A stretch of 64,000 nucleotides of DNA from CAWGCE01 sp964480915 (GCA_964480915.1 CAYZRS010000003.1:1-64000), one strand, 5' to 3'. Shown: positions 1 to 8,529, counted from the first letter of the stretch. A program made the numbers and translations. Notes: generated from the sequence alone by a model not told the origin.

Positions 1-344
1 ATAAGTCTGGAAATCGTCGCGATCTTACCGTCGAATGCGCTGAGAGTTTGCCGACTTGGGCCGGAAAAGGTCGGCGGCAATGCACTGCCCTGTGAGTGAA
101 GGCGTGATCTGGCGAACGACAGCTGCCCCGTGCAAAGACTGCCCGCGGGCTGGGCGCAAACAATCAAGAAAATGACGGTAAGGCAACCTCACAACAGACG
201 TCTAGACGATTGCCGCGTCGCGTCTGCCCGGTTCATGGATTTACTTTTGTGACGAAGTGTGGCAACGCTTTGTGGCTGCTCGGTAAGTTACCGTACTTTC
301 TCGTCGTCATACTACAGGTATGCTTAGTGAGAAGGTGGGAAAAC
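1..344. other. non-coding stretch at left edge
   Basis: No convincing gene is visible on either strand. An open frame runs from about 210 into the next gene, but its translation has no protein-like features, and a much better start with a Shine-Dalgarno sequence lies at 345. The stretch probably holds the promoter of the DUF3179-arsM-arsS genes. I could not pick a -35/-10 pair with confidence. Confidence 0.5.
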
Positions 345-1412
345 ATGAATAATTGGCGACGATTGGTGATGACGAAGCGTCCAGCGACTCAATTTGTCTT
401 GATTTCGTTGGCGTGTTGTACCGCCGTGGTGTGGGCACAGTCTGCGACAAAGCAGGCCGAGGTTCCGGACGGGTTTGAGCAGATTTTGCCTCGAGGTGGC
501 ATCCCGGCGATCAACAACCCGACATACGTTGAATCGAAAGAGGCCAAGATTTCGGACGAGGCATTTGTGCTGGGTGTTGTGATTGATGGCGAGCCGCTCG
601 CCTACAGTCTGAATCTGCTCAATCGGCACGAAATTGTGAATGACTCGGTAGGAGAGACCAATTTTGCAGCTGTCTGGTGACCGCTGGCAAACACGGCCGT
701 CGTGTACGGTCGAGATTACGCAGGAAAGACATTGGATTTTGAACCATCTGGAGGTTTAACCAACGCCTCGCTCGTCATGCAGGATCAGCAGACAGATACC
801 TATTGGTCCTTGATGAAGGGGTCCGCATTGGCAGGAGAACTGCTGGGTGAGTCCCTACAGGAATTGCCGGTTGGAGAAAAAGTGACGTGGAAAGAGTGGC
901 ATAAGAAACACCCCAGGACGAAAGTTTTGTCGGTCAACGGCCAAGAAGATGGGCGAAACCCATACGGAAAATACTTGACTGATACGAAGGGATTTCGCGG
1001 ATTGAAAGCGAAAGACCAGCGGATGGAAACGAAAACACCAATATTTGCTTTCCATCGAGCCGGAGAATCTTTCGCCGTCGATCTGGGAGAGGTCGTGTCC
1101 GGTGCGAGCGTTGCGATGCCGGGAGGGGGCGAGTTGTTTCTGTTTCGTGAAAAACGCGATGCGGTGATGCGATCGACCACGGCACTGTATTCAGCAACAG
1201 GTTTTTCCAAGCAGAAAAAAGATTGGGTAGAAGATACGAGTGGAGCACGCTTTGATAGGGCAACGCGTCGTTTTGAGAGTGCCCCGGTTGAACCGGTCGG
1301 TGGATTCGACACGTATTGGTATAACTGGAGTCTGAACAATCCGGCTACAAAAGTCTTGCAGCCCGAGTCATTCGACCGGTCGAATGGAATGGGCAAACGA
1401 ACGGCACGGTGA
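345..1412 (+). CDS. DUF3179 family protein, probable selenoprotein (in-frame UGA as Sec112)
   Basis: A 355-residue exported protein if the TGA at 678-680 is read as selenocysteine. Start ATG 345 follows GAAGGTGG at 331-338. A hydrophobic segment ending near AVVWAQS suggests a signal peptide. The typical DUF3179 pattern is visible: VLGVVIDGEPLAYSLNLLN, then HEIVNDSVG, then W-stop-PLANTAVVYGR, then DFEPSGGLTNASLVMQD, WSLMKG, and VTWKEWHKKHPRTKVLS. Family members normally read YCPLCG or YCPLTG at the interrupted place, so the TGA replaces the conserved first Cys. The second family Cys is Ala here. Frame and family similarity continue for about 243 codons after the TGA, which argues against an old pseudogene. 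A SECIS-like hairpin lies at 694-712. The molecular function of DUF3179 is unknown to me; the conserved Cys suggests redox or metal chemistry. arsM starts 30 nt downstream, so an operon with the arsenosugar genes is likely. The alternatives are a recent nonsense mutation or a base-call error. Confidence 0.78.
694..712 (+). promoter_or_regulatory. candidate bacterial SECIS hairpin downstream of the UGA
   Basis: The arms CGGCCGT (694-700) and ACGGTCG (706-712) pair over 7 bp with one G-U pair around the 5-nt loop CGTGT. The loop begins 20 nt after the TGA and has G as its second base. Known bacterial SECIS elements have the apical loop roughly 16-37 nt after UGA and a G among the first two loop bases, so this fits. 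A weaker competing hairpin (691-695 with 701-705, loop GCCGT) overlaps it. Translation through UGA would need SelB, tRNA-Sec, SelA and SelD, none of which are in this window. Confidence 0.6.
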
Positions 1413-1442
1413 CGTGGCCCGCTAAAAAAAGGAAATCGCAGT

Positions 1443-2630
1443 ATGAGTTCTTCACCCGGGGTGGAAAATGCCTCAGGACAGCATTCGGATTCGGCCGTCG
1501 CCCAACGCTACGCGGCCGCCGCTCAAGAGCGCGAACCGGCTCTTTGTTGTCCGGTCAATTACGACGCCAAGCTGCTCGAGAAGTTGCCGCAAGAGATCAT
1601 TGACAAAGACTACGGCTGTGGCGATCCGTCGGCCTACGTGAAACCAGGAGATACGGTGCTCGACCTGGGGTCGGGTGGCGGGAAACTGTGCTACATGGCA
1701 TCGCAAATTGTCGGTGCGCAAGGTCGAGTGATCGGTGTCGACTGTAATCAGGAAATGTTAGGGCTGGCGCGGAAATACCAAGGTGAAATGGCAGATCGTC
1801 TCGGCTATGCAAATGTCGAGTTCCATTACGGCCGAATCCAAGATTTGCAACTGAGCCTCGACCGGTTTGACACTGCATTGAACGATGTGGCTGCCGATTC
1901 GTCGGAACGACCGTTGGAAGTGCTCGATCTCATCCGCAGTCTCCGCCAAGAGCAGCCCATGATCGCCGACGATAGCGTCGATTGTGTGATCTCAAATTGT
2001 GTCCTAAATCTTGTCAATCCAGACGATCGGAAGCAGCTGTTTCGAGAAATCTACCGCGTTCTCAAGCGGGGTGGCCGCGCCGCGATCAGCGATATCGTGA
2101 GTGACGAAGATGTTCCGGTCGAGATGCAGGAAGATGGCCACTTATGGTCGGGTTGTATTTCGGGTGCTTGGCGGGAAGACCGATTTGTCGATGAATTTGT
2201 CGCCGCCGGTTTTTATGGCGCCGCGATCGATAAGTATCAGTCCGAGCCGTGGCAGGTCATTAACGGTATTGAATTTCGATCTGCGACGATCTTGGCCTAC
2301 AAAGGCAAAGAGGGGCCCTGTTGGGAACGCAATCAGGCGGTCGTTTACCAAGGGCCGTTCGAGCAAGTAAAAGATGACGACGGACACATCTATAAGCGAG
2401 GTCAACGGATGGCCGTCTGCGATAAGACCTTTCAAATACTGATGCGACCGCCATACGAAGGTCTGTTTATTCCCATTGCACCCATCGACGAAATTCTGCT
2501 TGAAAAAGCGACAGCTTTTGACTGCAAGAGTACGAGACTGCGTTCGCCTCGTGAAACGAAGGGGCTCGAATACGACGCTACTCGTGTTTCCAATGCGGGC
2601 GTCTGTGATCCCGATTCCTCCTGCTGCTAA
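1443..2630 (+). CDS. arsM: arsenite methyltransferase ArsM, arsenosugar-type
   Basis: A 395-residue SAM-dependent methyltransferase that methylates As(III), here in the version paired with ArsS. Start ATG 1443 is preceded by AAGGAAA. Visible features are ALCCPVNYD (about 34-42), DYGCGDPSAYV, the SAM-binding motif VLDLGSGGGKLCYMAS (about 72-87), ISNCVLNL with Cys186, and WSGCISGAW with Cys238. The two latter Cys match the arsenic-binding Cys of ArsM proteins, and YGCGDP probably supplies a third thiol. A Rossmann methyltransferase core is followed by a C-terminal extension of about 110 residues ending in CDPDSSCC, where a vicinal Cys pair could bind arsenic. The gene sits 30 nt after the DUF3179 gene and 17 nt before arsS, so all three are probably co-transcribed. 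No ArsR-type regulator is adjacent. Family assignment is firm; substrate is inferred from the Cys pattern and the arsS neighbour. Confidence 0.9.
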   Translation: MSSSPGVENASGQHSDSAVAQRYAAAAQEREPALCCPVNYDAKLLEKLPQEIIDKDYGCGDPSAYVKPGDTVLDLGSGGGKLCYMASQIVGAQGRVIGVDCNQEMLGLARKYQGEMADRLGYANVEFHYGRIQDLQLSLDRFDTALNDVAADSSERPLEVLDLIRSLRQEQPMIADDSVDCVISNCVLNLVNPDDRKQLFREIYRVLKRGGRAAISDIVSDEDVPVEMQEDGHLWSGCISGAWREDRFVDEFVAAGFYGAAIDKYQSEPWQVINGIEFRSATILAYKGKEGPCWERNQAVVYQGPFEQVKDDDGHIYKRGQRMAVCDKTFQILMRPPYEGLFIPIAPIDEILLEKATAFDCKSTRLRSPRETKGLEYDATRVSNAGVCDPDSSCC

Positions 2631-2647
2631 CCCAAGATCGGTCATCA

Positions 2648-3697
2648 ATGCCACAAGCATCGAAGTCGTTGAAATTGCGTCAGGCGCCGCTCGCGAATGC
2701 CAATGCTCAGCTCCAGTTGTTGGGTTCGTCCGTTCCGACCGGATCGTTCGCGCAAGAGATGCGAGAAAAAGGGATCGATGGTCTCCACGCGGATGGCGTC
2801 GAAATCCTCCAAGTCAACGTTGGCAAAATGTGCAACATGACTTGTCGTCATTGCCATGTCGATGCGGGCCCCGACCGGCGTGAGATCATGAATCGAGAGA
2901 CGATCGATCTTTGCCTGGCAGCGTTACGAGATTCGGAGATTCACACCGTCGATCTGACGGGTGGCGCGCCCGAGATGAATCCAGATTTTCAGTACTTTGT
3001 CACCGAAGTAAAGAAGTTGGGAAAGCATGTCATCGATCGGTGCAATTTGACGATCCTGCTGGCACCCGGGTACGAGGGGATGGCTCAATTCCTCGCTGAT
3101 AACCAAGTCGAAATCGTCGCTTCGCTGCCGTGCTACCTCGAAGAAAATACCGACCAGCAACGGGGTGATGGCGCCTACCGACAGTCGATTGACGCGTTGC
3201 AGAAGCTAAATGAACTCGGCTACGGAAAGCCGGACAGCGGGCTGACGTTGACGCTGGTGTTTAATCCGATTGGTCCTTCGCTGCCCCCAGATCAACAGGC
3301 ACTCGAAGATCAGTATCGTGCCCACCTGCAGCGGGAATACGGCATCGAATTCAATCGCCTGTTCACGATTACAAATATGCCCATTAGCCGATTTCTGGAC
3401 GACTTGGTCGAATCGAAACAGTACGAAGCCTACATGCAAACGCTGATCGAGGCGTTTAACCCGACCGCTCTTTCGGGCGTCATGTGTCGCAAGATGATTT
3501 CGGTCGGTTGGGATGGGTTGCTGTTCGATTGTGATTTCAACCAAATGCTCGAGTTACCCACCGATTCGGATCAAGCGAAGCATATTCGTGATTTTGATGC
3601 GGCGGAACTCGGTCGTCGAGCGATTGTGGTTGATCAGCATTGCTTTGGTTGCACTGCGGCTGCCGGTTCCGGCTGCTTAGGTGCCATAGATACGTAG
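2648..3697 (+). CDS. arsS: arsenosugar biosynthesis radical SAM protein ArsS
   Basis: A 349-residue radical SAM enzyme expected to transfer the 5'-deoxyadenosyl moiety to dimethylated arsenic, giving the precursor of arsenosugars. The cluster motif CxxxCxxC is Cys62, Cys66 and Cys69 within VNVGKMCNMTCRHCHVDAGP. DLTGGAPEMNP follows, corresponding to the SAM-contacting GGxP region. The C-terminal part carries further Cys: VMCRKM, LFDCDFN, and a terminal HCFGCTAAAGSGCLG block typical of the family. Some family members carry selenocysteine in this C-terminal block; here the position is an ordinary TGC codon and the gene ends with TAG. Start ATG 2648 is 17 nt after arsM, so translation is probably coupled. 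Together with ArsM this gives the minimal known arsenosugar pathway. Glycosyl remodelling genes are not in the immediate neighbourhood. Confidence 0.9.
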   Translation: MPQASKSLKLRQAPLANANAQLQLLGSSVPTGSFAQEMREKGIDGLHADGVEILQVNVGKMCNMTCRHCHVDAGPDRREIMNRETIDLCLAALRDSEIHTVDLTGGAPEMNPDFQYFVTEVKKLGKHVIDRCNLTILLAPGYEGMAQFLADNQVEIVASLPCYLEENTDQQRGDGAYRQSIDALQKLNELGYGKPDSGLTLTLVFNPIGPSLPPDQQALEDQYRAHLQREYGIEFNRLFTITNMPISRFLDDLVESKQYEAYMQTLIEAFNPTALSGVMCRKMISVGWDGLLFDCDFNQMLELPTDSDQAKHIRDFDAAELGRRAIVVDQHCFGCTAAAGSGCLGAIDT

Positions 3698-3751
3698 AGA
3701 GACATCTCTTTGGGAAGACGACGGATGGAAGTGTTTTTTGGAGAGCGTGGT

Positions 3752-4672
3752 ATGCGGCAATCGGTTGATCGTCGGGCGGGATTTACACTTGTCGAATTGT
3801 TGGTTGTGATCGCGATTATCGCAATCTTGGTTTCATTGTTATTACCGGCCGTCAATTCGGCACGCGAGGCAGCCAGACGCACGCAGTGTAGTAACAACCT
3901 CCGGCAGCTAGGATTGGCGATTTTGAATTTCGAGTCGGCTAACCGACGCTTGCCGACCGGCGGGCAAGGTTCTGATTTTTCTGTGACGCCACCGGCAACA
4001 ATTTTTGGACTGCATTCAACGTTTACCGAAATCCTGCCCTTCATCGAAGAAGCGGCGTTGGCCGATGGCATGGATTTGGAAGTTGCCTACAACCTTTCAC
4101 CGGAAAATATCGCGACATCACAAAACAGTGTGTCCGGATTCATTTGTCCCAGCAACTCACTCAGGCCCAGTCCGATCGACTCGGAGGGCTTCGGCAGTGT
4201 CGACTACGCGCCGGTTTACTATACGGATATTGATCCAGAGACTGGATTGAAGAATAGTTCGACACGAGCCGAAGGAGCGTTTGGCGTGGGCGGCACGAAG
4301 ATCCGCCAAGTGCGCGACGGCATGAGCAAAACCGTGGCGTTTGTCGAAGATGTCGGGCGGAACGAGACCATGTCGACTGGGTATCTAGATGCCCAGGGTG
4401 AGCCGCGCGCGTTTTGGCGTTGGGCGGAACCGGATGCGGCCATTGGCGTTTCGAAACCCATCAACAACAGCAGCAACCCATTCGGTGGCCCAGCCAATTG
4501 TCCTTGGGTATCGAATAATTGCGGTCCGAATGACGAAGTGTTTAGTTTTCATCCGGGCGGTGCTCATTTCTCCTTTCTCGATGGCCACGTCGAATTTAGC
4601 GACGAAGGGCTCGATACGCGTGCGATGCGAAAACTCGTCACGCGTGATGGTGGCGAAGTCATCGATCCTTAA
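3752..4672 (+). CDS. DUF1559 pseudopilin-like protein
   Basis: A 306-residue protein of the large planctomycete family with an N-terminal prepilin motif and a DUF1559 (SBP_bac_10) domain. The leader is followed by G-FTLVELLVVIAIIAILVSLLLPAV, a class III signal with the conserved Glu at +5, then AREAARRTQCSNNLRQLGLAILNFES. The C-terminal end has the usual FHPGGAHFSFLDGHVEF signature. Start ATG 3752 is preceded by GGAGAG at 3740-3745; longer starts at 3710 (TTG) or 3725 are possible but lack a better ribosome site. The expected location is the cell envelope after processing by a prepilin peptidase. Its precise role is not known. It follows arsS by 54 nt, and I see no functional link to arsenic. 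Confidence 0.88.
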   Translation: MRQSVDRRAGFTLVELLVVIAIIAILVSLLLPAVNSAREAARRTQCSNNLRQLGLAILNFESANRRLPTGGQGSDFSVTPPATIFGLHSTFTEILPFIEEAALADGMDLEVAYNLSPENIATSQNSVSGFICPSNSLRPSPIDSEGFGSVDYAPVYYTDIDPETGLKNSSTRAEGAFGVGGTKIRQVRDGMSKTVAFVEDVGRNETMSTGYLDAQGEPRAFWRWAEPDAAIGVSKPINNSSNPFGGPANCPWVSNNCGPNDEVFSFHPGGAHFSFLDGHVEFSDEGLDTRAMRKLVTRDGGEVIDP

Positions 4673-4868
4673 TGCTCCGTGAAGATCGCAAAGTCTGGCA
4701 ACGTCTGATTTTGATGAACCAGCGTTGGCCGCGGAGGATGCCGCGGCGGGCTCACAACCGTTTTAATCGCAAACATTCGCTTGCCATGATCAATCCTGAG
4801 GGGTGATCCACGCATTGGACGATATCCCTCCTGTCCTACCCCTGTTCCGTTAGGCAAGGAGGTCGATT

Positions 4869-5159
4869 GTGAAGAGTCTAATTTTCGCGTTGCTGCTGCT
4901 CGTTTCCGTACCGCAGATTGTGCAGGCCGAGTCCGTTCAAGCGGTTGCCAATCGAAAGGCGCAGATCGCCGCGAACCGGTTGATTCGTGGTCACGTCGGT
5001 GGCAGCTTGGGCGGTGCACGCTATGAAGGCGTCGGTTGGGGCACCAGTCCTCAGATTGCCTTGCGGAAGTGTTGCTACTCGGGAAAGCGCCCGGTGATGG
5101 CACAAGCGGTCTACAAGGGTCGCGACGGTCTTTATTACGCTTGCCGACTTTATCGATAG
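4869..5159 (+). CDS. small secreted protein, unknown function
   Basis: A 96-residue protein with GTG start at 4869 preceded by a strong AAGGAGG about 8 nt upstream. Residues 1-20 (KSLIFALLLLVSVPQIVQA) form a clean signal peptide with an AxA-type cleavage site. The mature part is basic and Gly-rich (HVGGSLGGARYEGVGWG), with a CC pair and one later Cys. I do not recognise the family. Small exported proteins with this GVGWG...A...CC look are common in planctomycetes, but I cannot assign a role. Confidence 0.7.
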   Translation: MKSLIFALLLLVSVPQIVQAESVQAVANRKAQIAANRLIRGHVGGSLGGARYEGVGWGTSPQIALRKCCYSGKRPVMAQAVYKGRDGLYYACRLYR

Positions 5160-5194
5160 AAGAATCGATCGAGCAGATGGAGCCGAGGCTCTCG

Positions 5195-5872
5195 TTACGA
5201 TCGCGATCTTCGGAGCAGCAAGCTTAGAGCCAGCAGCGGCCAGATGGACAAGGCAGGTTCAGGAACCGGCGTCACGTCCAGCATCAAAGAGCCTGAGTCG
5301 TAGATGCCTTCACAGGCGTTGGCTTCGTCATCAAAACTCTCGAAGAATTCGATGGTCACAATTCCCGTTGGGCTGGTGCCGTTGGCCTGGCCAGCAGTGA
5401 CCAGATCGATGATGCCTTGCGAGTCGTTGGATTCGGTGCCGACCATGTCACTGTTGCTCGGCGTCAAGTAAAGGTCATTGGTTCCGTCGTTCTCATAGTC
5501 GATTCCGATCGTCATTTCGCTTAACCAGCTGTTACCGGCCGCATCCAAGCCTGACGTTTGGGTCACGTTCCAGCCAATGCCGGTGAGTACGACAGAATCG
5601 TTGGGGGTGGGGTCCGTGATTCCGAGCAGGTCGAACAAGTCGACGGGCAACTTGGTATTCAGCAGACTACCTTCGGCATCGCATGACATGATGCCCGTGA
5701 CGTCAACGGAAACAACAATCTCTTGTGTCAAGGGAGTCCCTGGCAGCTCGCCGTGCTCGCTGAGCGTCTTGACGACAGAAGACGGGGAATCACTCGAAAT
5801 GTTGGCCGCCCCGCTGATCGATGGGCAGGCAAGGATGGCGACAAGGATGTGGATGGAATTCGGCTTCGTCAT
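5195..5872 (-). CDS. PEP-CTERM sorting domain protein
   Basis: A 225-residue exported protein. Start ATG 5872 has GGGAGAA upstream on the minus strand; an open frame continues to 5980 but without a comparable ribosome site. The N-terminal segment (IHILVAILACPSISGA) is a signal peptide. The C-terminal end is VPEPALSIWPLLALSLLLRRSRS, a PEP motif followed by a hydrophobic helix and Arg-rich tail, matching PEP-CTERM sorting signals processed by an exosortase. The body is acidic and low in Cys, with phrases such as SLLNTKLPVDLFDLLGI and GIVTIEFFESFDDEANACEG, suggesting a beta-rich extracellular protein. No exosortase gene is in the window. Function unknown. Confidence 0.8.
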   Translation of the reverse strand: MTKPNSIHILVAILACPSISGAANISSDSPSSVVKTLSEHGELPGTPLTQEIVVSVDVTGIMSCDAEGSLLNTKLPVDLFDLLGITDPTPNDSVVLTGIGWNVTQTSGLDAAGNSWLSEMTIGIDYENDGTNDLYLTPSNSDMVGTESNDSQGIIDLVTAGQANGTSPTGIVTIEFFESFDDEANACEGIYDSGSLMLDVTPVPEPALSIWPLLALSLLLRRSRS

Positions 5873-6441
5873 TTCAATTCTCCCGTGGTTGACTCTGCCT
5901 CTCTCATTTGCACGTTGCGTGCCAATGCGGTTCTTGCGCTTACCGATCGGCAAGCGGCATGTGCTAAATCGAAGCAGCATTCAGGGTTGCGGCACAGGAT
6001 CGCTGAGTGACGGCCGGGCCGGTCCAGCCTGAATCGACCAGGCTGAGGCGATTTGACGCAGGAGAAACGCCCGACTTGTGGGATGGGGGTGGGTCGTTTT
6101 GACGCGTCAATTCGACTCAAGTGAATTGCTCCGCATCGGGACTGCTCTTCGCTCAAAATCGTCGCTTTGGCCCCGACGAGCCGTTACTCGCCCCCCCGCG
6201 CGGCCCCCGTTCCATGCGGACACTGGAAGGAGGCAGCGAAAGCGGTAGCGAACCGCTTGATTCTGCTTTGGGCCGAATGTGTTATTGTGGCGGTGTGACG
6301 GTCAAATCAAGTCGTCGCTCGGTTTTTCTGCGCTAGGTCTCGCTGGAGCTCGTCCAGTGAAGAGAGCTAAGAACACGGTCGCGCGATTTGTGACGACATT
6401 TGAAAGTTCAGCCCTGCAACCATTTTGGAAAACACACCACC
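5873..6441. other. intergenic region between divergent genes
   Basis: No credible gene is seen; short open frames here lack protein-like composition. It should contain the divergent promoters of the PEP-CTERM gene (-) and the Cys-rich repeat protein (+). A perfect 7-bp inverted repeat, CAGCCTG (6025-6031) and CAGGCTG (6039-6045) around a 7-nt spacer, could be a protein-binding site or a hairpin. It has no T-tract, so it is not a typical terminator. A C-run at 6192-6210 is notable. Confidence 0.4.
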
Positions 6442-8049
6442 GTGTCAAGAATCCACGCTGCCTTTCCATTGCTCACATTGCTCTGCGTGGCTGCCACGAG
6501 TTGGGGGCAGCCGACGCCGGACGTGCGAACACGCCGTCGCAGCTTTGTGGAGAACGTGCTGAAAACGCTGATTGATTCTCAAGTCGAACGAGAAGAAGTG
6601 TTTCACGAGCACCACCATCGTCCCCGCCCTGGGGCGCCTGCGCCTGTCAGCAAAAAGATGCTGCGTGTGCGTCAAGAGCTTGCGACGTTGAGTCAGAGCT
6701 CGGGTGATTTGCTGTTTGCACTCCAGCGGGAACAACAATATCAACCGCAGTTGCGGCCTTTGCTGGCCGATTGTGTGCAGATCAAAGCCAATTCGGAAGT
6801 GCTGCTTAAACGAGCGAACACCTATCCCGATTTGGCAGTGATCACGACCGAGTATCGACAGATTGACCGCGATTGGCGCATCCTGCGGAACCGCCTTAAG
6901 AAAGTGCGAAAGCTGAATGTTGGTTGCACGAAGCAGATGGAAGTGGTCGATCGGTGTAGTCGTGATCTGTGCGGCGTGCTCGAAATTCAGCCGCAGTTCA
7001 ATCGTCAAGAGATCGTGGCGCTATCGGCCGCCTACACGTCAGATATTCGAGCGTTGGTGCATGACGTTCAATCCGATCTTCGCGTGATTCCGCAAGGGCC
7101 AGCGGTGCTTAGAGATTGTCGGGAGCTGTACAGCATGTGTAACCAGACCAGTCGGCTGGCTCAGACTGGTAATTACGATGCCGTCGTTCAAAACTACCAA
7201 ACGTGCCAGCGGCTTTGGCGGCGGATCGCAAAACGACTGGTATCCTGTCGTTCGGAACGAGTCCGCAGGCATGTCCACACGATTGAGGAGATCGGTCAAC
7301 AGTGTCAGGAACAATTATGGATCCCGGTCGAAGTCGACACGGAGTTCGTGGGGGATCTTGTCCGAACTCTGGATACTGACATCCATGGCCTGTTGGAGAA
7401 TATTCGCGCTGAAGATCTGCTGAATTGCGATCGTCCCTGCCAAGCGTTGGAAATCCTTCGAGATTTTCGCGACGGATGTCACGAGCTGAGTGGCCGCATG
7501 CAAGGCAATCCGGCCTTTGATTCACTCGCTTGGGATTTCCGCAGCTTGGATGTGATGTGGCATGATGTGAATCAGCTGTGTCGGCAGTTTCCAGTGCAAG
7601 AAGCGCAAATGCACTTGGACAACATGGATCACATCATGCAATTGGCGCGAGAATATCTAGGGGATGCGCCGGTTATTACTCAGACAGGCCTGGTACAAGT
7701 CTGCGGCGAGCTAGATCAGTTGGCCCACCAAATGGGGTACCAAATTCGTCAAGCCGTCACTCCAGGTAACTTTCAACGCCCCTTCATTCAGCAAATCAAT
7801 AACGACTGTGCTAGTTTGCAGACGGCTGTTCATGAGCTGCACCAGTCGGCAATTTCTGAGTGTGCCGAGTCTCATGTTCACGCCGCGCCGCGCGCTCGGC
7901 GTGTGCTAGAATTGTGGCGAGCCCTGCGGGTCCGAATGAAAACGGCCATGGCAGGAAATTGCCCGGTCGAGCAGCGATTGGAGTGTTTGCGGATTCGCAA
8001 TCAATTGGAACCGCTGATGGTAAAACTGCAGGTCGTTTACGATTCGTAG
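6442..8049 (+). CDS. secreted cysteine-rich helical repeat protein, unknown function
   Basis: About 535 residues from GTG 6442; a TTG at 6400 would add 14 residues with poorer signal-peptide logic. SRIHAAFPLLTLLCVAATSWGQ is a signal peptide. A His-rich stretch (HEHHHRPRPG) follows, then an almost entirely helical-looking body with about 18 Cys spread at intervals. Blocks such as CSRDLCGVLEIQPQF...DIRALVHDVQSDL and QCQEQLWIPVEVDTEF...DIHGLLENIRAEDL are alike in spacing, so the protein is probably built of tandem units of about 110-120 residues. The even Cys number fits disulfides outside the cytoplasm. I do not recognise the family. The ribosome site is weak. Following genes are not clearly linked. 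Confidence 0.75.
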   Translation: MSRIHAAFPLLTLLCVAATSWGQPTPDVRTRRRSFVENVLKTLIDSQVEREEVFHEHHHRPRPGAPAPVSKKMLRVRQELATLSQSSGDLLFALQREQQYQPQLRPLLADCVQIKANSEVLLKRANTYPDLAVITTEYRQIDRDWRILRNRLKKVRKLNVGCTKQMEVVDRCSRDLCGVLEIQPQFNRQEIVALSAAYTSDIRALVHDVQSDLRVIPQGPAVLRDCRELYSMCNQTSRLAQTGNYDAVVQNYQTCQRLWRRIAKRLVSCRSERVRRHVHTIEEIGQQCQEQLWIPVEVDTEFVGDLVRTLDTDIHGLLENIRAEDLLNCDRPCQALEILRDFRDGCHELSGRMQGNPAFDSLAWDFRSLDVMWHDVNQLCRQFPVQEAQMHLDNMDHIMQLAREYLGDAPVITQTGLVQVCGELDQLAHQMGYQIRQAVTPGNFQRPFIQQINNDCASLQTAVHELHQSAISECAESHVHAAPRARRVLELWRALRVRMKTAMAGNCPVEQRLECLRIRNQLEPLMVKLQVVYDS

Positions 8050-8176
8050 ACGTCGAACGCTTGGCTGCGGTGATAGAAACGACCATGATCGGCGTCGTCA
8101 GAACAATCGATGGATGATTGTTTGTGGAGTCAAAACGAAAGGAGTCTGCAGGATCTATTTTTGTGGCGGTGGTGGA

Positions 8177-8461
8177 ATGTTGAGTCTCCTCGTTTGTTGT
8201 GCCAGTTGGCTGATTCCGCTTCAAGCGACCGACTTGGAAGTGCTGCACTTGCCTTCGATGCCTGCGTCGTCCCACCTGAAGGAGACGCCTTTGCTCGTGA
8301 GGCCTCATCGGCGCGGCCATGTCTATGGAAACGCGGTTCGGCGCCGCAGTTTTCGCGGAGCACCCCACTACCTGTTCGATCGGCAGACGCAAACCTTCCA
8401 AGTCCGCATCCCGCAATTCGATGCCGGGATTGGACCTCGAATCAAAGCCGATTTGCGATAG
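8177..8461 (+). CDS. small putative secreted protein
   Basis: A 94-residue frame starting at ATG 8177 after a GGTGGTGGA purine run; an earlier start at 8114 is open but gives a poor leader. Residues 1-17 (LSLLVCCASWLIPLQA) look like a signal peptide. The mature part is basic, with PHRRGHVYGNAVRRRSFRG and a hydrophilic C-terminus ending RIKADLR. No family recognised. It lies downstream of the Cys-rich protein and convergent with the sulfatase gene. It could be a spurious frame, but the leader and ribosome site favour a real gene. Confidence 0.5.
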   Translation: MLSLLVCCASWLIPLQATDLEVLHLPSMPASSHLKETPLLVRPHRRGHVYGNAVRRRSFRGAPHYLFDRQTQTFQVRIPQFDAGIGPRIKADLR

Positions 8462-8529
8462 TCGCTTCAGCTTGGTGAAGTCGGCGCAACCATTTTCATC
8501 GGGTCTGGTCGGTCGCCGTCTACGAACGG

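Noticed and set aside
345..1412. Two separate genes split at the TGA of 678-680
   Set aside because: Both parts are consecutive segments of one DUF3179 domain in the same frame, and no ribosome site precedes the GTG at 702.
6121..6336. 71-codon + strand frame
   Set aside because: Pro/Arg/Ser-rich translation without signal or domain; lies in the promoter region of the next gene.
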